DNA from: Candidatus Poribacteria bacterium
GTDB taxonomy: Bacteria > Poribacteria > WGA-4E > WGA-3G
Direction of reading: 5' to 3'
Length of the DNA: 58,843 nucleotides
Assembly (NCBI GenBank): GCA_028824685.1
Contig: JAPPCZ010000046.1
Location: forward strand, 1-58,843
This document shows positions 27,198 through 35,764 of the stretch, piece after piece. Positions within the stretch are counted from its first letter, which is position 1. Each line of letters begins with the position of its first letter. The notes under the pieces were generated by a model. It was not told the origin of the DNA. It was given only the letters and a program-made list of their open reading frames with translations, and made no database searches. A program made the translations under genes and the position numbers.

Positions 27198-30100
27198 TAT
27201 TCGCCATCATCGGTGTCCCAAGTGAGTTTTAGGGTTGGTTCTTCATCTATGGGTTCCATTGTGTCTAACGTGTGTAAGAGTGGGAATTCCGCTTCATGGA
27301 GTCCCAGTTGTTCTGAGTCGGCATCCGCAGGGTCGCCTTCAGACAACTCCACATTTAAGCCAAGACTCTGTAATTCTCTCACCAACACGTTGAAAGATTC
27401 AGGGGTGCCGGGTTTTAAGGGACTTTGCCCCTTTACAATAGATTCATAAATTTTAGTTCTGCCTTTTACATCGTCCGACTTGATGGTCAACATCTCTTGC
27501 AGTGTGTGGGCTGCACCGTAAGCTTCCAATGCCCAAACTTCCATTTCACCGAGCCGTTGTCCTCCGTGTTGTGCTTTACCACCTAATGGCTGCTGTGTCA
27601 CCAGAGAGTACGGTCCGGTTGAACGTGCATGCATTTTATCTGCAACGAGGTGATTCAACTTGAGGAAATAAACATAGCCGACTGTTACTTCCTGTCCGAA
27701 CGGTTCACCTGTTCGTCCATCGTAAAGCACACTTTTGCCTGTCTGTTTAACTTTTTCAGGTAAACCTGTTTTCGTCAACATGTCGAACACCTCTTCTTCG
27801 GTAGCACCGTCAAATACAGGTGAGGAAACATGCAAACCGAGTTCCTTGCATGCCAAACCTAAATGTATTTCAAGAATCTGACCAACATTCATCCGAGAAG
27901 GCACGCCAAGAGGATTTAAAACTATATCAACAGGGGTGCCATCTGGTAGATATGGCATATCTTCTTCGGGCAGAATCTTGGCAACAACGCCCTTATTTCC
28001 GTAGCGTCCTGCCATTTTATCACCGATGGAGATCGTACGACGGCTTGCAACATAGACTTTGACAAGTTTCAAAACCCCCGGTTTCAACTCTTCACCTGCA
28101 TCAAGTTTCTCTAACGCGTCATCTTTTTCCTGCGTATAGGCATTAATCCTACCAGTGGCGAGTTCTTGAAGGTTCTTGATGTATGAAACTGCATTTGCAT
28201 CTGTAATCTGAAGTGCTTCAAGGTCATTTCGCGACAGTGCGTCAAGATATTCACGTGTCAACACGTCACCTGCTTCTAACTGCTTTGGTGACTCAACGTT
28301 GTCTTTGTCTTCACCTTCAGTTTCTTCATCATTCTCAAAGGTCGTAGGATACGCGAGTTCTTTGCTGACCAAAGTTTCACGTAGTTCTTCCGTCAAACGT
28401 TCAGAGACCTGTGCACACTGTTCCTGCCACGTCTGTTCAATTTGTTTGCGAAGTGCCTCTTGTCGCCATGCGGTTTGTTCGCTATTCGGAGTAGCTTGGC
28501 GAGAGAAAACTTTTACGTCAATGACAACGCCTTCTACACCTGGGCGGGTGTAGGCAGAAGCGTCCTTGACCTCTTTGACTTTTTCGCCGAAAATCGCGCG
28601 TAGCAGTTTCTCTTCGGGTCCATATTCACTTTCACCTTTTGGTGAGATCTTTCCAACAAGAATGCTGCCGGTTCCTACGACACTACCTATTCGAATGATT
28701 CCTTCGTCATCAAGCTGCGCGAGACTTCGGGCAGACATGTTTGGAATATCGCGGGTAATCTCTTCGTCTCCCATCTTTGTTTGCCTCGCGGCGACTTCGA
28801 ATTCTTCAATGTGGATAGAGGTAAATGTATCATTCTTGATAAGCGACTCACTGATAAGGATTGAGTCCTCAAAGTTATGTCCACCCCACGGCATATAGGC
28901 GCAAAGTACATTTCTTCCGAGTGCGAGTTCGCCACCTTCAGTTGCAGTGCCATCGGCGACAACATCACCTGCTTCGACAACATCCCCGATATCCACGCGT
29001 GGGCGCTGGTGGATACAGGTACCACTGTTACTCCGTTTGAAGTTTTTTAGTTTATAGACATCGTATCCCATTTCACTGAAAGCATGCTCACCTTCTTCAA
29101 GATGAAGCGCTTGTCCAGTTCGGATTAGGATCTCTTCAGCATCAACACTGGAAACGACACCGCCACGTTGTGCGATGACCATGGCATTCGCATCACGCGC
29201 AGCGCGATGTTCCATACCGGTACCGACCCACGGTGCCTCTGGACGAATTAGCGGCACAGCTTGTCGCTGGTGGTTAGCACCCATCAGCGCACGGTTAGCA
29301 TCTTCATGCTCTAAAAAAGGCACGAGTGCCGCGGAAACACCAACAATCTGTTGCGGGGCAATACCTATGTAGTCAATCTCTTTGAGATCACGGTCAAGCA
29401 CTTCCTCACCCTTTCGGCTGCGAAGTGCTTTTGTTTTGTTGCCAGAGACGATTGCATCTGCAGGCGCAATATGGTACTTGTCCTCTGCATCTGCTGTTAA
29501 ATATTCAACGTCTTTGGTAATTTTGCCTTTACGAACAGCACGGTAGGGCGTTTCTAAAAACCCGTACGGGTTAACCCGTGCAAAAGTTGCTAAGGAGACG
29601 ATGAGACCGATAGAGGGTCCCTCAGGTGTTTCTAATGGACAGACACGTCCATAATGCGTGCGATGGACATCTCGGACAGCTGCGGTAGCACGGTCACGAT
29701 GCAATCCGCCGGGACCGATCGCCGAAATGCGCCGTTTATGGGTGAGTTCATCCAACGGATTAATCTGTTGCATGAATTGAGAAAGTTGATTAGACCCAAA
29801 AAACTCTCGGAGTGACATCATGAGTGGCTTCGGATTCACCAAATTCTTAGGATTTTTTAGCTGCGCGTCGGTAGTGGTGCTCAATTTCTCTCGCGCTGCC
29901 CGACGCATCTGCAGGAGCGCAATACGGAATTGATTCTCAAGAAGTTCTCCGATGACACGCACCCGTCGATTGCCGAGGTGGTCTAAATCATCTACCTCTC
30001 TGTATCCATTTCGGATATCCATAAGGTATTGCAAGGTAGCAGCAATATCTTCTTTCCGTAGCACCTTCATATCTTCCGATGGCGTTTCTCCAGATTCATC

Positions 30101-31228
30101 GAGATAGATGGACATGTCACTAAATTTTGAATTGACTTTATATCTTCCAACGATGCCTAAGTCATAACGTGCACCATCAAAGAAGAGACGTTCCAAACAT
30201 GATGATGCTGCTTCACGAGTTGGGGCATCCCCCGGTCTCAGCGTGCGAAAAATCTCAATGAGTGCCTTTTCTTGTAAAGTGTCACCAGGACTTGTCTTTA
30301 CCGAATCGCGTGAGAGGGTATTCCGCAAATATCGGAGTTCTTGTTCATCTGATTCCACCAACACTTCTACCTCTTCAATCTTAGCCTCGGTGAGTCGATC
30401 AAATTCTATTTCAGACAACTTTGTGTTTGCTTCAAGCAGAACTTCACCCGAATCGGTATCAACCACAGGTTCAGCGATAACCCGTCCGATAACATCTTGT
30501 GTCATCGGAACGATCTCTGTGCTGCTGAAAAGTTTGAGGATTTCCGCATCTGTTGACCAACCGAGTGCACGTAATAGTACGGTGGCTAATAGTTTTTTCT
30601 TTCGGTCTAATCGGACGTGGATGCAATCCTTTGAATCGAATTCAAACTCTATCCAGGCACCACGGTAGGGGATTATCTGTCCTGTTGGGAGTTTTTGCAC
30701 ACTTGATGCATGCGATTTATCAAGAAAAATCACACCAGGAGACCGATGTAACTGGTTGACAATTACGCGTTCAGAACCATTGATGATAAAAGTTCCATTT
30801 TCAGTCATCAACGGAATATCGCCAAGGTAAACATCAGATTCAGTAATATCTAAAACACGCGTCTGCCCTGTGTCATCATCTTTTTCGCGTTCGACGCACA
30901 TCAGACGGGCTTGTAACCGCACCTGATAGTTCAGTCCGCGTGCCTGACAATCCGAAAGATCGTGTGTCGGTGGACTAAGCGTGTAACTGACAAATTCCAG
31001 ACTTGTGGTCTCTTTAAAATCATAAATCGGAAAAACTTCCTTGAACAGTGCCTGAAGTCCCTTTGGCTCGCGTTCATTTTCTGAGATAAAACGCTGCATA
31101 AATGCGGCGTAGGATCGCTTTTGGGTCTCAATTAAGTCAGGTAATTCAAGTGCCGATGGAGTTTTGGCAAAGGAGACACGTTGTCGTAACGCTGCTGCAC
31201 TTCCATTAGTTTTAGTAGTATTGGGCAT
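27197..31228 (-). CDS. rpoB: RNA polymerase beta subunit
   Basis: The 1343-residue protein is full length and close in size to the E. coli subunit. It has the rifampicin-region sequence GSNQLSQFM, then [20 protein letters not shown], the [25 protein letters not shown] block, and near the C terminus [14 protein letters not shown] and [26 protein letters not shown]. At the position of E. coli D516 it has Q487, and at N518 it has I489; H526 and S531 equivalents are kept. No rplJ/rplL lies upstream and no rpsL/rpsG downstream, so the operon is rpoB-rpoC alone, driven from a promoter about 690 bases upstream. Confidence 0.97.
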   Translation of the reverse strand: [1343 protein letters not shown]

Positions 31229-31920
31229 AAATTTTCACCTTGCGTGGGTCGCGGATGGGTTGAAGGTTTGTCCGATTAGGCTGCTGCACCGAACTCGTTT
31301 ACAGAGAAATATTTTCTGTTATCAGAAAGAGGTCTTTACCGATAACAGATACTTGAAAACTATTCTCACTACTTGTTATTGGGTCTACTTTCACGATTTC
31401 TGTTGTTTCTGTGCTTATAATGTGCAATGCTGCTTGGGGTAGAGAACATTCTGTTAAATTGCGAATAGTTGGCAATATACCGGTTTACACAACTAACGAT
31501 TTATGTTGGATTCAGATATTCTTCAAAGAGAATACGAACTCACAGAAGACAGAATATTAATGATTTTGATGTTGAGGTTCAGAAGTTAAGGGTTTCACCG
31601 ACCAAACCAATTGGATTTGTCTTTTTTGTTGCCTCAGTCCCTCTACTCAGCAGTTCAGTACATGGAAGTGAACGCGATGCATACGATTTATCGTTCACTA
31701 TCAGGTAGTAGGCGCGAGAAAGCACTTGACTTCACACATCTAAAAAGAAGCATGCAAAGTACTTGACAACCTGTGGCACAACACCCAACACTTATCAACA
31801 TTCTTCATTTTAATTTCAAAAACAGTTGCCTATTTTTTCAAGAAGTTATATACTTCCCTAAAGTCACCCTTAAATAAAACACACGCGCTTCATTGTTTTT
31901 ATAACTTCATTAAAGGCGTA
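31229..31920 (-). promoter_or_regulatory. Long untranslated leader of rpoB with hairpins
   Basis: The leader has no convincing reading frame. A strong stem lies at 31316-31348, about 90 bases before the rpoB start: CTGTTATC (31316-31323) pairs with GATAACAG (31341-31348), and AAAGA/TCTTT is nested inside. A second stem at 31667-31699 pairs AGTGAACG with CGTTCACT. Neither is followed by a T-run, so they are not simple terminators. Confidence 0.55.
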
Positions 31921-31927
31921 ACGTATA

Positions 31928-31957
31928 ATTATACATTAAGGTTTACAAAAATGTCAA
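31928..31957 (-). promoter_or_regulatory. Consensus sigma70 promoter of rpoB-rpoC
   Basis: On the minus strand TTGACA (31952-31957) and TATAAT (31928-31933) are separated by 18 bases. Both hexamers are perfect. The only downstream gene on this strand is rpoB. Confidence 0.85.
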
Positions 31958-32074
31958 GAAAAAATGCAAAAAATTGTATGTTTTTTCAATTTTGGCGTAC
32001 ATTTTGCGGTAATAGGATGAAATTTTTCCTTGAAATGTCGCAAATATCCTAAAATTGTCTGTTACGCGTGAATT

Positions 32075-32605
32075 ATGGGAACACTAATAGAACGACTACC
32101 TGTCAAAGCGATTATCGGCGTTCTGATAGCGGAACCACTAATTTTGCCGAAGGTCTATCAGCAATTGGCGAAGCAATTCGGTCCCATTGACTATACCAGC
32201 GAACTTTTACCTTTTACCAGCACAACTTACTACGAGGCAGAGATGGGCAAAGAACTTCAACGGCAATTTATTAGTTTTGAAAAACTAATTGATGCAGGTA
32301 CATTGGCAAATAGAAAGTTGTTTACAAATCAAGTAGAACAAGCGTTCGTAGAAAAAGACACTTCACGGCGGCGGGTCAATTTAGATGTAGGTTACATCTG
32401 CATGGCAAAGTTAGTGCTTGCGTCAACTAAGGACCACGCCCACCGTATCTATCTACGTGACGACATCTATGCAGAGATAACACTCCGTTTTTATCGTAAA
32501 ACGTTCCAACCGTGGGAATGGACGTATCCAGATTATCGTTCCCCTACTTATATCGCAATTTTTAATCACATTCGCACAATCTATAGGGAGCAACTCAACG
32601 CATGA
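32075..32605 (+). CDS. DUF4416 family protein
   Basis: The 176-residue protein matches the DUF4416 pattern over its full length: FGPIDYTSELLPF, TYYEAEMGKEL-R-F-SFE, RRRVNLDVGYICMAKLVLASTKD, HRIYL and WTYPDYRSP near the C terminus. The domain is common in deep-branching and sulfate-reducing bacteria; its function is unknown. No signal peptide is present, so it is cytoplasmic. The next gene overlaps its end by four bases (ATGA), suggesting coupled translation with the P1 peptidase. I did not find a clear promoter in the 117 bases between the rpoB promoter and this start. Confidence 0.8.
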   Translation: MGTLIERLPVKAIIGVLIAEPLILPKVYQQLAKQFGPIDYTSELLPFTSTTYYEAEMGKELQRQFISFEKLIDAGTLANRKLFTNQVEQAFVEKDTSRRRVNLDVGYICMAKLVLASTKDHAHRIYLRDDIYAEITLRFYRKTFQPWEWTYPDYRSPTYIAIFNHIRTIYREQLNA

Positions 32606-33786
32606 ACACATACATTACATTAATCAAAAAACCTAAGGTGAAAACTACTATTTTCTTCTCTGGATACACTAAAACCCTTGTTTTTTTGACTATCTGTGCA
32701 TTTTTGGCACAGATCCCAAGTTTTGTGGATGCAGAAGCTCCGAGAACGCGGGCACGAGAACTCGGTATCCACATAGGCACGCTTCCTACTGGTGAACACA
32801 ATGCTATCACCGACGTTCCCGGTGTCAAAGTCGGACACGTCACCCTAAACGAAGGCGATTCAATTCGCACTGGTGTTACGGTAATCCTCCCGCACGCCGA
32901 TATTTGGAAGGTGCGGTTGTTTGGCGCGGCGCATACCATCCACGGCAACGGTGAAGCCACTGGTATTGCCCGAATTAATCAGGCAGGATGGATTGAATCT
33001 CCTATTTTGTTGACAAATACGCTGAGTGTTGGTGCTGTTCACGATGGTGTTGTGCGATATATTGTGAAGCGATACCCTGACGATAACATTGTGCTTCCTA
33101 TTGTTGCAGAATGTTATGATGGTGGTTTGAACGACATCAGCGGACTCCACGTAAAACCGGAACATGCGATTGAGGCAATAGAGAAAGCGACATCTGGCCC
33201 AGTAGCAGAGGGTTGTGTTGGTGGTGGCACAGGTATGCGATGCTACGGGTTCAAAGCGGGCATCGGCACTGCTTCGCGCGTTTTGCCAGCAAACAGAGGT
33301 GGATGGAAAGTTGGTGTATTGGTGAATTCTAACGGTGGCAGACGACACCAATTACGCATTGATGGCGTACCTGTCGGCAAAGCGTTAGAAGACGATCAAA
33401 TGAAACCGGGCAGGGATGGATCGTTTATTATTGTTATTGCAACGGATGCACCTTTGACGCACCGTCAGTTGAAGCAGCTGGCAATCCGTGCGACACATGG
33501 TCTTGCCCGCACAGGCACACCGAGCACTGATGGCAGCGGTGAGTTTGTGATTGCTTTTTCAACGGCAAATGTTTTTCCGCGCAGCACTGAAAGCGGCACT
33601 TTTCAGATTCAGATGGTTGTTAACAGACGCTTGAGTTTGCTTTTTGAGGCAGCGATTGAGGCGACTGAGGAGGCAGTTATCAACTCAATGACAATGGCAA
33701 CGACAACGACGGGACGTAATGGTCGGACTATGCAGGCTATTCCGTTGGATAGATTGAAACAGGTGATGAAACAGTATGGACGTTAA
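32602..33786 (+). CDS. P1 family peptidase (DmpA/BapA aminopeptidase type), exported
   Basis: The 394-residue protein has an N-terminal hydrophobic segment (about residues 18-40, ending VDAEA) consistent with export. The P1/S58 family core follows: NAITDVPGVKVGH, EGCVGGGTGMRCYGFKAGIGTASR and VGVLVNSNGG. Family members self-cleave before the nucleophilic serine, and N242-S243 in LVNSNGG fits the Asn-Ser site known from BapA-type beta-aminopeptidases. They remove N-terminal residues from short or beta-amino-acid-containing peptides. It overlaps the DUF4416 gene by four bases and is probably co-expressed with it. Confidence 0.85.
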   Translation: MNTYITLIKKPKVKTTIFFSGYTKTLVFLTICAFLAQIPSFVDAEAPRTRARELGIHIGTLPTGEHNAITDVPGVKVGHVTLNEGDSIRTGVTVILPHADIWKVRLFGAAHTIHGNGEATGIARINQAGWIESPILLTNTLSVGAVHDGVVRYIVKRYPDDNIVLPIVAECYDGGLNDISGLHVKPEHAIEAIEKATSGPVAEGCVGGGTGMRCYGFKAGIGTASRVLPANRGGWKVGVLVNSNGGRRHQLRIDGVPVGKALEDDQMKPGRDGSFIIVIATDAPLTHRQLKQLAIRATHGLARTGTPSTDGSGEFVIAFSTANVFPRSTESGTFQIQMVVNRRLSLLFEAAIEATEEAVINSMTMATTTTGRNGRTMQAIPLDRLKQVMKQYGR

Positions 33787-33807
33787 TTAGATGTAAGGAA
33801 CTTACAC

Positions 33808-35199
33808 ATGGAACATCGTTATCTCTTTTTAGACATGCATCATATCACTCGAATTGAAGGGCTTTATCGTCGGATGCACCAACCGCAACGGCACCCGGAA
33901 AATCCTATTTTGCGGGGTGAGAATCCGTGGGAGAGCGTCGCATCGCTTTATGGCACAGTGCTTTACGACCCACAAGATTCGCTTTTCAAAATGTGGTATC
34001 TCACGGGACCTTATGTTGATGGCATGGTAGAGGTGCGTCAACGTCAGGCACTTGGTAATATCACGTTGCTTGCTTATGCAACTTCAACTGACGGCGTGCA
34101 TTGGGAAAAACCGATTCTAAATCAGGTCGATTTCGCTGGCAGTACCGAGAACAATCTTATTGATGTCGGGCGAACAAACTGTGAAGGCATGGCTGTCCTC
34201 TACGATGAAAATGAAACGGATCCTGCGCGTCGTTACAAAGGTTTTTATTGGGAGCATGGCGGAATTGATACGTTTATTCAGCACGAAGGACGCACGATCT
34301 GGGGACATGGAGAGGGGGACGGTATGTGGATGTCATTTTCACCTGATGGCGTTCATTGGACAAATTACGAGAACAATCCTGTCATTTCGCTTGGGAGTGA
34401 CACGACGCAATCGCTGGTATGGGACCCGAAAATACAGAAGTATGTTGTGTTTGGTAGATTCGGGGCTGGCGGACGTAAAACGGCACGTGCTGAAAGTAGT
34501 GACTGTATCCACTTTAGCGAACCAAAATTGGTTATGGAATGCGATGAAATTGATGAAGGTGGCACGCAAATTTACGGTATGCCGATTAACATCTATGAAG
34601 GCATCTATATCGGTATGATCTGGATTTATCGTGAAGGTGTTGATGGCACTATTGACACATCTTTAGCAACCAGTCGTGATGGAATTAATTGGCAACGGGT
34701 TTTAGATCGTCAAACTTTTCTGACGCTCGAAAAAAAAGGGAGTTGGGAAGATGGCATGGTGCGTATCAGCCAGAATTTCATCACGCATAACAACCAACTC
34801 TACTTCTATTATGGTGGTGTGAATGGACCGCATACCGGCAGAAAATTCAAGCAGGTTGAACGTAAACACAAGTCTATGTTAGGATTTGCGACGTTACGAC
34901 GTGATGGTTTCGTCTCGCTTGATGCTGGAGAAACGGAAGGATATATGCTGACAAAACCTTTGACGCTTGATGGCAAAGACCTATGCCTCAATGTTGACGC
35001 AAGTCGCGGCTATGTGGTTGTCGCAGTTACTGATGATATGGGAACGCCTTTGGAGAATTACACTTCTGAACGAATTATTGGAGATGAATTGGAGACTGCT
35101 GTCAATTTTAGTCGTCCGTTGGAAGCCTTAAAGGAGAAAGAAGTGCGATTACGGTTTCAATTGAAAGATGTAAGTTTATATTCCTATTGGTTTGCTTAA
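33808..35199 (+). CDS. Glycosidase-like five-bladed beta-propeller protein (GH32/43 superfamily fold)
   Basis: The 463-residue protein shows the repeating blade pattern of the GH32/43-like superfamily: VLYDPQDSLFKMWY, LAYATSTDGVHWEKP, GMWMSFSPDGVHWTNYENNPV, WDPKIQKYVVFGR and LATSRDGINWQR. The repeated SxDGxxW motifs recur once per blade. A C-terminal beta-rich segment (about residues 375-463) may be a carbohydrate-binding or sandwich domain. There is no signal peptide, so it would act in the cytoplasm unless exported another way. The substrate is unknown and catalytic residues cannot be assigned with confidence. It follows the P1 peptidase by 21 bases. Confidence 0.65.
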   Translation: MEHRYLFLDMHHITRIEGLYRRMHQPQRHPENPILRGENPWESVASLYGTVLYDPQDSLFKMWYLTGPYVDGMVEVRQRQALGNITLLAYATSTDGVHWEKPILNQVDFAGSTENNLIDVGRTNCEGMAVLYDENETDPARRYKGFYWEHGGIDTFIQHEGRTIWGHGEGDGMWMSFSPDGVHWTNYENNPVISLGSDTTQSLVWDPKIQKYVVFGRFGAGGRKTARAESSDCIHFSEPKLVMECDEIDEGGTQIYGMPINIYEGIYIGMIWIYREGVDGTIDTSLATSRDGINWQRVLDRQTFLTLEKKGSWEDGMVRISQNFITHNNQLYFYYGGVNGPHTGRKFKQVERKHKSMLGFATLRRDGFVSLDAGETEGYMLTKPLTLDGKDLCLNVDASRGYVVVAVTDDMGTPLENYTSERIIGDELETAVNFSRPLEALKEKEVRLRFQLKDVSLYSYWFA

Positions 35200-35259
35200 T
35201 AGTGAGAACTACACTATCCATAGAATTATAGTTAAATCTAAAATATGTAAATACTCTCT

Positions 35260-35286
35260 GTAGGCGCGATTTCAAATCGCGCCTAC
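35260..35286. repeat. Perfect 13-bp palindromic repeat (REP-like)
   Basis: GTAGGCGCGATTT (35260-35272), one C, then AAATCGCGCCTAC (35274-35286) form a perfect hairpin, with a further CTCTG/CAGAG pairing outside. It follows the glycosidase-like gene and belongs to the GATT...AATC repeat style seen in several intergenic gaps here. It may also act as a terminator, though no T-run follows. Confidence 0.75.
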
Positions 35287-35353
35287 CATACAGAGTGTTA
35301 GTAATTATGTGTTTTACAACTTTTATAGGTAGATTTTTGTGCAAGGAGGAAAA

Positions 35354-35764
35354 ATGAAATATATTTATCACAAAGAAGATGCCGAAGTTGTTCGGATTGA
35401 AGGCGATGCGCCACGAACACTCTATACACTCATTGAACCGAATACCAGAGACACAGAAAACTTCGCAATGGGATTAGAGGAAATTGACCCGCATAGCGAA
35501 ATTCCGATGCACTCACACAGTGAAGCAGAGGAGATTATTTTTGTGTTCGGAGGGAAAGGGAAGGCGTTTGTTGATGATGAGGTGGCAGAGTTGAAACCCG
35601 GTACGGTTATCTATCTTCCACCGAATGTTGAACACCGCTTTGTCAACACAGGCGATGAACCGCTTTGGATTACATGGACGCTTTCACCACCCGGTTTTGA
35701 GAAACAGATTCGCAAAATTGCAGATGGGTCTGCGGGGATGGAAGTTTTCAGCGAATCTGATTAG
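35354..35764 (+). CDS. Cupin-domain protein
   Basis: The 136-residue protein (from ATG 35354) is a single cupin domain. The metal-binding [15 protein letters not shown] motif 1 is followed by [13 protein letters not shown] motif 2. AAGGAGG at 35343-35349 fixes the start; an earlier in-frame start is rejected. It resembles sugar- or small-molecule-binding cupins, but the ligand is unknown. Its last four bases overlap the end of fusA on the other strand (shared TTAG), so the two genes meet tail to tail with no room for a terminator. Confidence 0.8.
   Translation: MKYIYHKEDAEVVRIEGDAPRTLYTLIEPNTRDTENFAMGLEEIDPHSEIPMHSHSEAEEIIFVFGGKGKAFVDDEVAELKPGTVIYLPPNVEHRFVNTGDEPLWITWTLSPPGFEKQIRKIADGSAGMEVFSESD

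Noticed and set aside
31469..31708. 79-residue plus-strand frame in the rpoB leader
   Set aside because: No ribosome-binding site, no conserved motif, and it crosses a hairpin arm; more likely chance in a leader region.
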